From Gandjariella thermophila (GTDB taxonomy: Bacteria > Actinomycetota > Actinomycetes > Mycobacteriales > Pseudonocardiaceae), in assembly GCF_005405885.1 (NCBI RefSeq), contig NZ_BJFL01000043.1:1-34822 (forward strand): 34,822 bases of DNA, read 5' to 3'. This document shows positions 10,434 through 19,231 of the stretch, piece after piece. The position numbers were made by a program, and so were the translations under genes. The stretch's first letter is position 1. Each line of letters starts with the position of its first letter. The notes beneath the pieces were generated by a model. The model did not search any database and was not told where the DNA came from. It saw nothing but the letters and a program-made list of their open reading frames with translations.

Positions 10434-11078
10434 ATGTCCCTCGGTGCCGCCGTCCGCCGATCCCTCGGCCGCTGGGAACCCACAGCGATCCGCCTCTACC
10501 GCAACGCCTTCATCAACCTCGACGCGCTCGCCACCACCGTCGCCAGCATCGCCCCGACCGCGAAACGCATCCTGGAAATCGGCTGCGGCGACGGCGCCAT
10601 GGCCGCCGCACTCCTCCGCGCCCAGCCCCACGCCACCCTGCTCGGCCTCGACCCCGGCACCGCCGACCCCGGCCGCATGTACGACGAAGACCCCACCAAG
10701 GTCGAATTCCGCCGGATCACCACCACCGAACTCCTCGCCGAGAACCCCGAACCGTTCGACCTCGTCATGCTCTGCGACGTCCTCCACCACGTCGCCGACC
10801 ACCAACGCCTGGCCGTGCTCCGCGACGCCGCCGCACTCACCGCACCCGGCGGCACCATCGCCATCAAGGAATGGGAACGCCGCCCCGGCCCGGGCTTCCT
10901 GCTGGCCTACGCCGCCGACCGCTGGGTCTCCGGCGACGCCACCGTCCGGTTCATGCCCCGCGCCGAACTCGACACCATGATCATGACCGCCATGCCAGGT
11001 TGGTCACTCACCAGCGAACACCGCATCCCCCCACGCCACGCCAACCTGCTCCTTACCCTCCAACGGCCAGACGAGTAG
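10434..11078 (+). CDS. Class I SAM-dependent methyltransferase
   Basis: 214 residues; an AGAGAGGA ribosome site precedes ATG 10434. The glycine-rich SAM-binding motif ILEIGCGDG lies at about residues 46-54, followed by a second-strand acidic motif (LLGLDPG) and FDLVMLCDVLHHV, the post-I motif of Rossmann-fold methyltransferases. TAPGGTIAIKEWER follows near residue 140. The family acts on small molecules or lipids; the substrate cannot be told from sequence. No coupled gene follows, so its pathway is open. Confidence 0.82.
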   Translation: MSLGAAVRRSLGRWEPTAIRLYRNAFINLDALATTVASIAPTAKRILEIGCGDGAMAAALLRAQPHATLLGLDPGTADPGRMYDEDPTKVEFRRITTTELLAENPEPFDLVMLCDVLHHVADHQRLAVLRDAAALTAPGGTIAIKEWERRPGPGFLLAYAADRWVSGDATVRFMPRAELDTMIMTAMPGWSLTSEHRIPPRHANLLLTLQRPDE

Positions 11079-11747
11079 ACCCGCGCCCCGCAGCCCACAC
11101 GCACGTGCCCGCGGATTCCGCCGCAGTCCCGAGGTCGTCGCGGATACCACAGTCGCGGACCGACCAAGGCCAGCCAACGCAACCCGGGCGTGCATGCTGC
11201 CTTGGTACGCACACGCCAACGCCGTTGCATCTCCTGCGAAAAGCTGACCGCGGCCGGATGAACACAACCGGGCCATAGTCAACTCACCTCTGCCGCAGCC
11301 TGGCTCAAGTCGGCCGGCACCGCGTCACTCATCGCCTGGGCCCGAGCAGGCGCGATCAGCGATCAGCAGACGTACAAGCGCCCGGGCCTGCGCGCAGCGG
11401 CCAGCCCAGTCGAACCCGCTACACTCGACACTCAGCCGCCCCGACAGAGGACCCTCACGGGAGACACGACCCCTTTACCTGACGGCAAGTTCGGACTTCT
11501 CCCCCAGATTCGTCTACACAATTCCCCGACCTGCGAAGACGGAGAATCCCCTGCACAATCCGGGTCCGTTGAGGTCACTTTACCGTAGTTCGGGCAACCA
11601 GCCCTATATTCCACTCTCCCATTTTTCTCCCCTCCCAGTATCGGCCAACATGGACAACGGGCCCCACTACTTGGCCGAGCGTGGCGAGGATCCTTCGGCG
11701 CTCATGGTCACCCCAGGTGTCTCGCGCAGCCAGCGGCGCCCACCCCG
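11079..11747. other. 669-base stretch without a supported gene
   Basis: Base composition is mixed and codon-position bias is weak. On the plus strand a frame is open from about 11280 to a TAG at 11586-11588 (including TSAAAWLKSAG and IAWARAGAISDQQTYK), with fairly good G/C third positions at first but no usable start codon. It may be a gene fossil. The part from 11590 to 11650 is pyrimidine-rich and comparatively AT-rich. No RNA gene was recognised. Confidence 0.4.
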
Positions 11748-12275
11748 TCACTCCGCCGCGCCGGTTCCACGGGTCGGCGACGTGGGAGCCGTGCCTGGAG
11801 CTTGGAACAGGGGTGCCCGAGGTTTGGCTTGCGGTTCGGGGTTGGCTTCCGCCTGGAACGAGTGGTCGCGGCTCCGAACGGCTGCAGTCTTAGTTGATTG
11901 GGCGGGCATCGCATCTGCCGAGGGCGCCGTCCGGGTCTCCGGCCGTGCGGGTGCCGGGATCATCCGATGTGGCCGCTGCCGCAGCCCGGCGTCCTCACGC
12001 GGTGGGTCGAGCGCCCGTTTGGCCGCCGAGACCCGAACCTTGCCCATCGCGGCATCGCGCGCGTCCGCCACCCGACGCTGCACGCCAGGCAGCATCCCAC
12101 GAATCCGACTGGCCAAGACCGCATCCCCACGAATCGTCCGCCACACCTCGTGATCGGCCGGCAGGCTCGCCATCACCAGTGCATGCACCCGATCCAGCAG
12201 GTCCCCGCCGACCACATCACGCCATGCCAACACCCGCGCAGCTGTCCAATCCGCCACAAATCCACCTCTGCTCAT
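11748..12275 (-). CDS. Hypothetical protein next to the IS21 element
   Basis: About 175 residues from ATG 12275; the frame is open further upstream to 12338, close to the IS21 end. The N-terminal 75 residues (for example ADWTAARVLAWRDVVGGDLLDRV) look like a folded helical domain with normal codon bias. The C-terminal half is Pro/Ala/Thr-rich and probably disordered. No family was recognised. It lies on the same strand as, and downstream of, the pilus-type genes beyond the IS21 element, so it may once have belonged to that operon. The whole gene could also be a remnant. Confidence 0.4.
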   Translation of the reverse strand: MSRGGFVADWTAARVLAWRDVVGGDLLDRVHALVMASLPADHEVWRTIRGDAVLASRIRGMLPGVQRRVADARDAAMGKVRVSAAKRALDPPREDAGLRQRPHRMIPAPARPETRTAPSADAMPAQSTKTAAVRSRDHSFQAEANPEPQAKPRAPLFQAPGTAPTSPTRGTGAAE

Positions 12276-12373
12276 TCCGGCCACACAAGTACAGCGCGTG
12301 ACAGTCAGTTGCTCCGCTGGTACTCGGGCCATTTCCACTAGCTGTCAACGGAAACTTGGATCTCTTGGTGGGC

Positions 12374-12411
12374 GGACTTCTGCTGTCCGGGCTGGCGGAC
12401 AGCAGAAGTCC
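12374..12411 (-). terminator. 16-base stem-loop inside the IS21 left end
   Basis: GGACTTCTGCTGTCCG (12374-12389) and CGGACAGCAGAAGTCC (12396-12411) form a perfect stem with a six-base loop. It lies about 30 bases beyond the istB stop and may end transcription or serve as paired transposase-binding sites. Confidence 0.55.
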
Positions 12412-12442
12412 AGGCTGATGCCCAGCGGATCTCCGGGTGGGG

Positions 12443-13213
12443 TTAGCTCAACGGCATCACGCCTTTGCCCGCGAGTGCTTCGGCGAGCCGGTGGCTGTCA
12501 CCCTTGGTGAGCACGAGGTGGGCGTGGTGCAGCAGCCGGTCGACGGTGGCGGTGGCCAGGGTCTTGGGCATGATCGTGTCGAACCCGCTCGGGTGGATAT
12601 TGCTTGTCACGGCGATCGAGCGGCGTTCGTAGGCGGCGTCGACGACGCGGTAGAACGCCTCGGCGGCGTCTTGGCCGGCCGGGAGCATGCCGATGTCGTC
12701 GACCACGATCAGCTCGCAGCGGCAGATCTTTGTGATCGTGCGGGCGATCGAGGCATCCACCTTCGCCTTGCCGATCGTGGCGGTCAGCGACTCGAGGGTG
12801 AACCAGGCGACCCGCAGGTCGGCCTCGATCGCGGCGTGCGCCAGCGCCTCGACGAAGTGGCTTTTGCCGGTCCCGGACGGCCCGGCGACCGCGAGGTTCT
12901 CCGCCCGCCCGATCCATTCCAATGTGGATAGGGCGTTCTGGGTGGCCTCGGGGATCGAAGAGTCCTCGGCGCGCCAGGAGGAGAATGTCTTGCCGGTGGG
13001 GAAGTTCGCGGTCTTGCGACGTGTGCGCCGGGTCGCGCTGTCGCGGCCGGTGACCTCCTCGCCGAGTAGCACGCGCAGGACTTCGGCGGGGTCCCAGCGC
13101 TGCGCGCGGGCGGTGGCCAGCACGTCGGGCGCGGCCTTGCGCAGGTAGGGCAGCCGCATCCGGCGCAGTAGCGTGTCGAGCTCGGCGGGCAGCGCGGGTG
13201 GGGTCGGGTTCAC
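12443..13213 (-). CDS. istB: IS21 helper ATPase IstB
   Basis: 256 residues of the AAA+ ATPase that assists IS21 transposition and target choice. The Walker A motif GPSGTGKS is at residues 111-118 and the Walker B-like LIVVDDIGM near 170. SIAVTSN and HHAHLVL follow, as in the IstB/DnaC-like family. The GTG start at 13213 overlaps the istA stop (GTGA), so the two are translationally coupled. Length is normal and the gene appears intact. Confidence 0.95.
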   Translation of the reverse strand: MNPTPPALPAELDTLLRRMRLPYLRKAAPDVLATARAQRWDPAEVLRVLLGEEVTGRDSATRRTRRKTANFPTGKTFSSWRAEDSSIPEATQNALSTLEWIGRAENLAVAGPSGTGKSHFVEALAHAAIEADLRVAWFTLESLTATIGKAKVDASIARTITKICRCELIVVDDIGMLPAGQDAAEAFYRVVDAAYERRSIAVTSNIHPSGFDTIMPKTLATATVDRLLHHAHLVLTKGDSHRLAEALAGKGVMPLS

Positions 13214-14706
13214 TGGCCGAACACCTCCCAGCCACGGGTGCCGGGCTGCACCGAGTGCTGCTCGTCGGCTACCACGACCTCACCGACCGGCCGGGCGCCG
13301 GCGAGGTGGTCGACGATGGAGGGCAGGTCGTCGTCGGCGAACCGGCCCGCGATCGCGGCCAGTCCGAGTGCCTCGTCGACGGTGTCGGCGCCGATCGCGG
13401 CGGCCAGTTCGACCGCCCGGCGCATCTTCGACCGCACCCGCGGCGCACCCGCGGCGGCGGCCTCGACCAGCCACCGGTGCGCACCCTCACCGAGGGCGAG
13501 GAACGCGACCTCCTCCGGGGTGCGGGCCTTCGGTGTCGGCCGGTGAACGCTGCGACCGCTGGGATGGTGCGGGTAGTGCTCGTCGGCGATGCTTGGGTTG
13601 CCCGGCGTCGAGAGCCGGTGCCGGGCGATCTCGGCCAGGCCGTGCTCGGTGCGGGCGGTGATGGCGAGTTCCTCCCCAACGACCCGGCACCACACCCTGG
13701 TCCCGACGTGGCCGGGCGGGGTGGAGTAACGCACCGACCCGAACCGGACGGTCTGGTCATCATCGACCAAGCGTTCCTCCCCCAGCGCGGTCGCATGCGG
13801 CTCGGCGGGCAGCACGTGCAGATGCGCCCGCTCGTCGGCCAGCCGTGCCACCGGCGCCAGCCGGGTCTCTCGATGCGGGCGGGTGTTGACCTGCTCGCAC
13901 CACTTTTCGGCCGCGGCGGCCAGCTCGGTGAACGAGGCGTAGGCGCCCAGCAGATTCGCCGAGGTCGGCACCAGATCGGCCTTCGCGATCTTCACCGTGG
14001 CCTCGACCCCGCCCTTGGACTCCGGGTCGAACGGCACACAGGTCTCCACCTTGCAGCCGTAGTGGCGGCCGACCGCGACCATCTCCGGATGCCGCACCGC
14101 AACCCCCGCGATCCGATCCATAGTCACCGTCCGCGCGTTGTCGGTGAGCAGATACGTTGGCGCGCCGCCGAAACGCCGCAGCGCAGTGTCCACACACGAC
14201 ACCAGAGTGCCCAGCGTCTGGTCCCACACCGGGATCACCACCCGGAATCGCGACCACGCCAGCCACGCGCAGAACAGGCTCGTCGCACGGCCCGCCACCA
14301 CCGGACCGGCACCCCAGTCGACCTGCATCCACATCCCCGGCTCGGCCACCCACGGCCGATACGTGCGGCGCCGCCCGGCCCGCCAGGCGGTCTTGGCCTC
14401 CGCCACCGCCCGCCGGGTCGAGCGGTCCGTGCCGCCGAAGCCCATCGCCACGAGCCGCTGGTGCACCACGTCAGCGCGGATCTTGCCCGCCGACGCCTCC
14501 ACCAGCTCCTCGATCTTGGGCATGAACGGGTCGATCGCGCGAGGCCGCCGCGCCGGGCCGGTCGGGTTCATACCAGCATCCCTCCGGGCGACATAGCGTT
14601 TGACGGTCTTGGGGTCCACACCCGCGAGCTGGGCTGCTGACCACGCGCATCGGGTCAGGTCGAACGCTTCGAGGATCTCCATCACTTCCCTGCCAGACTT
14701 GGTCAC
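13210..14706 (-). CDS. istA: IS21 transposase IstA
   Basis: About 498 residues from GTG 14706 (the start of TKSGREVMEILEAF), which follows GGAGAG; a TTG 11 codons further upstream is open but has no better site. An N-terminal helix-turn-helix (AAQLAGVDPKTVKRYVARR) precedes the DDE integrase core: D in MQVDWGAGP, D in YLLTDNART and E in SKGGVEATVKIAK. A C-terminal Mu-type beta-barrel region follows. It catalyses strand transfer of the element with IstB. No disruption is seen. Confidence 0.95.
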   Translation of the reverse strand: MTKSGREVMEILEAFDLTRCAWSAAQLAGVDPKTVKRYVARRDAGMNPTGPARRPRAIDPFMPKIEELVEASAGKIRADVVHQRLVAMGFGGTDRSTRRAVAEAKTAWRAGRRRTYRPWVAEPGMWMQVDWGAGPVVAGRATSLFCAWLAWSRFRVVIPVWDQTLGTLVSCVDTALRRFGGAPTYLLTDNARTVTMDRIAGVAVRHPEMVAVGRHYGCKVETCVPFDPESKGGVEATVKIAKADLVPTSANLLGAYASFTELAAAAEKWCEQVNTRPHRETRLAPVARLADERAHLHVLPAEPHATALGEERLVDDDQTVRFGSVRYSTPPGHVGTRVWCRVVGEELAITARTEHGLAEIARHRLSTPGNPSIADEHYPHHPSGRSVHRPTPKARTPEEVAFLALGEGAHRWLVEAAAAGAPRVRSKMRRAVELAAAIGADTVDEALGLAAIAGRFADDDLPSIVDHLAGARPVGEVVVADEQHSVQPGTRGWEVFGQ

Positions 14707-14772
14707 GGTCTCTCCGGTCGAGGCGGCTACTGACGGCAACCAGCAGCCAACTCCACCGGAGAGACCACTCCC

Positions 14773-15522
14773 TCACATCAAGGTCAACATCTGGAGATCA
14801 ACTGGCCACAGACCGAGACTTCTGATGTCCGCAGACCTGGGCTTCTGTGTCCGCCCACCAAGATTTTCTCGTGTCCGCCGGCAACCCTCCGAGAGCTGCA
14901 CGGAGATCACGGTGGTCTGCTCGTTCGGCGGCGAGGTCACGCTGGTCACCACCGCCGGCCACACCGTCGAGGCATCCGGGCTCGGCGGACTGGCCAGGGC
15001 GCTGCCCGCCTGGCCGGGCACGAACACCACCGACACGTGCGCACCGGGTGAAACCTCGGGCGGAAACTGGCCCGCCTTCAACGCCAACGCCGCGATCGCC
15101 TGTCCCGCCGCCGGAATCCCGGCACCGCTGAGGACGCCCGGGGTGAGCAGTGTCCCCGGGGGCAGGCTCGTCGACAGTGTCTTGCCCACCACGCTGGTCG
15201 CCTGGCTGGCGTCCACCACGGGCACCCCGGGGTCGACCGCGACGTTGACCTGCCTCAGGTCCTGGACGGTCAGCACCTGCCCCACCGCCACCGGTCGCGC
15301 CAGCGCCAGCACCGGCTGGCGGTTGCCGGCCTTCAGCGACACCACCGCGAACCCACCGGCACAGGCCAGCACGAGCAGCACGCCCAGCAGCAGGTACGGG
15401 ATGCTGCGCCGCCGATTCGTGCCCCGCAGCCGCGAGGCGGACTTCCTGCTCTCAGCCACCCAGGAGCCGCTCCCCGAACGAGACCGGCCGGCATCGGCCT
15501 GGGTCGTGATATTGGTGCTCAC
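14773..15522 (-). pseudogene. SAF-domain (CpaB/RcpC-like) pilus assembly protein, truncated by IS21
   Basis: Translation starts at GTG 15522, preceded by GGAGGT. After a polar, Arg/Ser-rich N-terminus one transmembrane helix appears (YLLLGVLLVLACAGGFAVV), then a SAF domain (LALARPVAVGQVLTVQDL, GKTLSTSLPPGTLLTPG), as in CpaB/RcpC proteins of the Tad/Flp pilus. These sit in the envelope and help pilus assembly. Native sequence continues to about 14884 (VVTSVTSPPNEQTTVISVQLSEG). The frame then runs into the IS21 end and stops at 14773, adding about 35 foreign residues. A normal CpaB tail is missing, so function is doubtful. Confidence 0.78.
14826..14883. repeat. Short repeats in the IS21 right end
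   Basis: TGTCCGC occurs at 14826-14832, 14848-14854 and 14872-14878, spaced 22 and 24 bases (about two helical turns). Inverted copies lie in the left end. These are likely the transposase-binding sites typical of IS21 termini. Confidence 0.6.
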
Positions 15523-15635
15523 GCCGGTACCTCCAGGCACACGAGTGGTACGCCGCGTCGCCGAGGTCGTTCAGCGAGCGGATGGAAAAAGCTCTGGTAT
15601 GTCGTTGTGGCGGACGCCAGGCGACGCCGATGGGG

Positions 15636-16676
15636 TCAGCCGCCGTTGTTCAACGCCTGCGCCTCCGCGACACGAAACGCCGCACGCGAGGTCGTGGTCA
15701 TGTCCGGGAACGTCCCGCCCTGGCCCGCACCGGACCACGTGACGCTCCAATGAACCGTCGCCGTCACCGGAAACGCTTCGGCGACCTGACCCGCCGAGGA
15801 CGACCGGTAGGTGTAGCCGCAGTCCGGCGAAGCCGCCCTCGGATCACTGCCTGGCCGAAACGGCGTGCCCGCACCCTGACAGGTCACCGTGGCGCCATCC
15901 CCCATCGACCAGGTCACCGACGTCGGGGTCGCCGTAGCGGTCACCGACACCCCCGGTACCGACGCGGTCGCCGACACCGGCCCCCACCCGTTCGACAGCC
16001 ACAGCCACGTCGGCAGGTTTACCAACTGCTCACCGGCCGGATTCGCAGCGATCGTCGGCGACGGAAGCCGCAACTGCTTGCGCGCCATGGCCGCGAGTTC
16101 GGCCGGCGAGGGCAACGGGGCCGCACCCGGCTGCTGCCCGTTCGGGATCCACACCGGTGGCCGGTACAGCGCGTCCTTGCCCACCCCGGGCCCGGTGCAC
16201 TTCCAGACATACCAAGCACCCTGCTGACCTTGATCCGGACCTGCGACCGGCTCCGCCAACATCCCCGTACGCGCTCGCGAGCGCGTGAACACCGCAGGCT
16301 GAACGACCACAGCGGAGTTCACCAGCCTGGTGTAGGCGGCGGTAGTCACACCACCGGCAGGCGGTTGGTAGTCGCTCTTGACATACGAACAGTTCGCCAG
16401 GTTCGTGTTATCATCGGTGATCGTGTCACCCGGAGCCGGCTCGCCGCCGCTGGCCCCGGAATTACTCTGGCCAGTACGGCCCGGTTTCCCATTGCTGTTT
16501 CCCGGATTCTCGCCAACCTTCCCGTCATGGCCGCCCGTACCCGCGCCGAGATCGCAGGCGGGTGTAGGGACCTGGCTGCAGGATGTACTGCCCCAGCCAC
16601 CGTCCGCCAGAACCGGAGAAGCCAAACCAATCATGCTTAAAGTCGCGATTCCCGCGATGGTGGCGATACGGCGCAT
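15636..16676 (-). CDS. Secreted protein of an actinomycete pilus-type locus
   Basis: 346 residues from ATG 16676; a GTG three codons earlier overlaps the upstream stop and is an alternative. The signal peptide is clear (MRRIATIAGIATLSMIGLASPVLA), followed by a Gly/Asn/Ser-rich low-complexity stretch and then an unrecognised domain. The C-terminal third (SVTWSMGDGATVTCQG, CGYTYRSSSAG, VTATVHWSVTWS) has the alternating beta pattern of PKD-like Ig folds. Similar secreted proteins are found beside SAF-domain and prepilin-peptidase genes in actinomycetes, which fits the neighbours here. It follows the lipoprotein gene with a 4-base overlap or tiny gap, so both are one transcript. Confidence 0.6.
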   Translation of the reverse strand: MRRIATIAGIATLSMIGLASPVLADGGWGSTSCSQVPTPACDLGAGTGGHDGKVGENPGNSNGKPGRTGQSNSGASGGEPAPGDTITDDNTNLANCSYVKSDYQPPAGGVTTAAYTRLVNSAVVVQPAVFTRSRARTGMLAEPVAGPDQGQQGAWYVWKCTGPGVGKDALYRPPVWIPNGQQPGAAPLPSPAELAAMARKQLRLPSPTIAANPAGEQLVNLPTWLWLSNGWGPVSATASVPGVSVTATATPTSVTWSMGDGATVTCQGAGTPFRPGSDPRAASPDCGYTYRSSSAGQVAEAFPVTATVHWSVTWSGAGQGGTFPDMTTTSRAAFRVAEAQALNNGG

Positions 16677-16678
16677 GG

Positions 16679-17254
16679 TCAACACGTCCCCACATCGTGA
16701 ACGCCATAGTCGGTGACCTTCCAGGTACCATCGGATTGCTTCTCGACGATGGCATTGATCAACTGGCGACCACCAGGCTTATCGTCCGCGAGCTGACCGT
16801 TATCGGCGCGGTACTTCAGCCAATGGCTCGAATCCCCACAGTCCGTGATAATGATCTTCTTGGGGGCGTTGAGCGGGTCCGCGGAAGAGACGGCAGGGTT
16901 CAAGATTGGCGCACCCTTGGTGACCAAGCCGTTGTAGTGATCGGCATACAGGCCACGTGACAGGTTCGTCAGCGCGATTCCTGTCGCGTACTGTCCCAAC
17001 TTCGAAGACTGCCAGTCCGAGGTGTATCCGGCCTCGACGAAGTCCTGCCACATCCCTCGGTACGCCGCGAGGGCGGCCTCCTTGGCCTGGTCCGCTAACG
17101 ACGACGTGATAGCCGGGGAGGACGAAGTCGACGCGGCAGGCATCGAGGTGGGTGACGTAGAGCCACCCGCGCTCCTGGAGCTACAGGCCGCTAGTGCCAA
17201 CGCCAGTGTCCCTGCGGCGAACATCACCGCGCGCTTAACACCCCACGCGTTCAA
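16679..17254 (-). CDS. Lipoprotein, function unknown
   Basis: About 191 residues. The TTG at 17254 lies 7 bases after AGGAGG and is preferred over the GTG at 17260, which touches the ribosome site. The N-terminus is a lipoprotein signal with lipobox LALAAC, then a Ser/Thr-rich linker. The folded part (EAALAAYRGMWQDFVEAGYT to GRQLINAIVEKQSDGTWKV) resembles SnoaL/NTF2-like accessory lipoproteins of actinomycetes; this is a resemblance in pattern only. It is probably the first gene of the operon that continues into the secreted protein and the SAF gene. Confidence 0.68.
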   Translation of the reverse strand: MNAWGVKRAVMFAAGTLALALAACSSRSAGGSTSPTSMPAASTSSSPAITSSLADQAKEAALAAYRGMWQDFVEAGYTSDWQSSKLGQYATGIALTNLSRGLYADHYNGLVTKGAPILNPAVSSADPLNAPKKIIITDCGDSSHWLKYRADNGQLADDKPGGRQLINAIVEKQSDGTWKVTDYGVHDVGTC

Positions 17255-17534
17255 GGTCACCCTCCTGTCACGCCCAACCCGCAGACATCCGCAGAGATCG
17301 TCTACCGCCTCCGCGATTCACAACTCGTCCTACACCTGCCACCCTTACCGACTGCAAAGTGGGGAAGCACTGACTTTGAGGTCGGAATGAGGATATCGGC
17401 GAAATCTTCACCCGTCCGGATTACAAGATCGCCGGATGTGTTGGTCTTGAGCCACACTGAGGTCACGATCTGCGGCTTCTTGCGACCGGGGTGGCCGTAC
17501 ACCGATTACGTCAGGTCACGAAGGACGGTGCCAG

Positions 17535-18176
17535 TTGAGTGGGGGCGCCCTCATCGCGTCATGGGCGGGCGTCGGGGTTTTGGTAGGCGCGGCCCTTGGG
17601 ATCCCGACGCGGCGGCTGCTCACGTCAGATCCGCCGCGTCTGCTGGCGGCCCGCCCAACGGTTCCGGTCCTCACTGCGATCTTGTACGCAGCGCTGGCCT
17701 GGCGGGTTGGCGAACACTTCGACCTGTTGCCCTTCAGCGTTTTCGTGGTCAGCGGTGCCATGCTCAGCTTGATCGACCTCGTCGATCAGCGACTGCCGAG
17801 CGTGATCCTCTACCCCGCTACCACCCTCGTCGGGCTGCTGCTCGCTGCCTCGACCGTGCTGCACCCCAGTACGCCCGGTTTCGTTCGTGCGCTCGCGGGC
17901 ATGGCGCTCCTGGCGGCGTTCTACCTCGTCCTGGCGTTTCTTTCCGGTGGCGGACTCGGGGCGGGTGACGTAAAGCTGGGCGCGCTGCTGGGGCTGACTC
18001 TCGGCTGGGTGAGCTGGTCAGCACTTATCACGGCCACCTTCTTCGGATGGCTGGCCGCAGCCCTCGCATGGCTGCTTCTTCGCGCGACCGGGCGCGCGCC
18101 GGCTGACTACCTACTGCCGATGGGGCCTTACCTCATCCTCGGGGCGTTCCTCGCGATCATCATGCCGCCAACCTGA
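17535..18176 (+). CDS. A24-family prepilin peptidase
   Basis: 213 residues, almost entirely hydrophobic with six to seven membrane segments. The two catalytic aspartates of type IV prepilin peptidases are present: D in LSLIDLVDQRLPS and D in the GAGDVKLG motif (the GxGD signature). The N-terminal methylase-type domain with paired cysteines is absent, as in TadV/CpaA-type short enzymes. It would cleave Flp-type prepilins at the membrane. Translation appears to start at TTG 17535, with GAAGGA about 10 bases upstream; no better start is in frame. It is divergent from the lipoprotein and SAF genes and probably shares their pilus system. No prepilin, TadA ATPase or TadB/C gene is present in the window. 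Confidence 0.82.
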   Translation: MSGGALIASWAGVGVLVGAALGIPTRRLLTSDPPRLLAARPTVPVLTAILYAALAWRVGEHFDLLPFSVFVVSGAMLSLIDLVDQRLPSVILYPATTLVGLLLAASTVLHPSTPGFVRALAGMALLAAFYLVLAFLSGGGLGAGDVKLGALLGLTLGWVSWSALITATFFGWLAAALAWLLLRATGRAPADYLLPMGPYLILGAFLAIIMPPT

Positions 18177-18739
18177 CTTGGCGTGTATTGGCAGACGCTC
18201 GGCGCTGCGTCAGAGTTCGCAGCTCGAGCGCCCCGTCTCGCTGGACCATGCTGTGTAGACCCGAGGAGCACCGCGTTTCACGACTCAAAAGACGGGCGTC
18301 CACGAATATCACCCGATCGACGCAACAGGGGCACCCTGGCGACATAATCGCAGGTCAGCCGCGGTGACGCCCCATCGGCGCCGCGCGGCCGCCCCATAGC
18401 CGACCTGGTCAGTATCCCGCAGCGCACGGTTAATTGATTCCCGGTCGGTCACAGCACCACCGGCCAGAAGAAACCTAGCCCGTGGACCGATTCTACTGAC
18501 TGTTCCCGTCTGTAGTCAGCTGCGTCGATCACGAGCGACCGCTTTTTTCGTGGTCACGAAGGATAAAGCAAGGAACTTGGGCTCACTGACTCATTGGAGT
18601 AGATGATGCTCTCCCAACGATTCGCGGAGCCCGGTGTTTCGCGACACCAAAAGACTCAGCTCGCTGTGCCGCGTTTCTCTGTGCACCGGCGCGTCGACGA
18701 GAATGGAGCGGGGAATACCGCGCCAGGCGGTGACGCACG
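18177..18739. other. 563-base intergenic stretch with weak repeats
   Basis: No gene has coding bias. Two similar segments, GGAGCACCGCGTTTCACGAC near 18265 and GGAGCCCGGTGTTTCGCGAC near 18628, each followed by AAAAGAC within a few bases, form an imperfect direct repeat about 360 bases apart. A T6 run with a partly complementary flank sits near 18540-18570. This may be decayed sequence. Confidence 0.35.
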
Positions 18740-19231
18740 ATGAACCATGACCAGTGGATCGTTCCGTGCCGTGACGCTGCCGGCCGTGAGCGAACCCTGT
18801 GCGTCATCGTGCGCGGCTCCGAGGTCGTTATTGTCGCTCCCCCAGGGGAGTCTGCGATCCTCGACCGGACCGGAGCGGCCCGCTTCCTTTCCATCGTCGC
18901 GATGTCCGCGCACGTGGCGAACACGCCCGCGCCAGGTGCGTCTGGCCGCGCCGGACAGACCGCAACAGCGAGCACGGTGGAGCAGTACAGCGACGGCGTT
19001 CCCCCGGCCGTCGACGGGCGCCCTGCTCCGCCGTCATATCGCGGCGGGACCGCGACCCCGATACCGGTCCGAGCCATTGTCAATACCTGTGGATCAAGAT
19101 CTTTAAGCGGCGGTCGGAGTGGGGTGCTCGTCAGGTCGTTCGACGAGCTTGCCGTTGACGAACACCGCGCCGGAGCGCACCAGCGCGACGAGATGGGGTG
19201 CGTTCACCGCGCGCCACCGATCCTGCGCTGA
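18740..19231 (+). pseudogene. Small unknown gene truncated by the IS256 element
   Basis: The frame starts at ATG 18740 and encodes MNHDQWIVPCRDAAGRERT and then a compact domain (VIVRGSEVVIVAPPGESAIL, AARFLSIVAMSAHVA), followed by a Thr/Pro-rich tail. Native sequence appears to end at 19084, where IS256 begins; the last 49 codons to the TAG at 19231 are element sequence. The family was not recognised. The ribosome site is weak (GGCGGTGA). The gene lies on the same strand as the unknown gene at 20700, and the two may have been neighbours before insertion. Confidence 0.42.

Larger units (their letters stand above)
12343..14883 (-). mobile_element. IS21-family insertion sequence, about 2.54 kb
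   Basis: The element has the two overlapping genes istA and istB typical of IS21. Its ends align as inverted repeats of equal length: TGTCAACGGA..., with TCTTGGTGGGCGGAC at offsets 21-35, at 12343, and TGCCGGCGGA... with the same segment at the same offset reading inward from 14883. Both ends follow the TG...CA rule. Repeated GCGGAC/TGTCCGC blocks inside the ends resemble the multiple transposase-binding sites known for the family. No matching target duplication flanks it (CTAGC on the left, ACCCT on the right), so a rearrangement may have followed insertion. It truncates the SAF-domain gene. Confidence 0.88.

Noticed and set aside
12276-12338. Missing tail of the SAF protein left of IS21 (ARVPAEQLTVT)
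   Set aside because: It resembles a CpaB ending, but no stop separates it from the next gene and the IS flanks do not match, so it cannot be supported.
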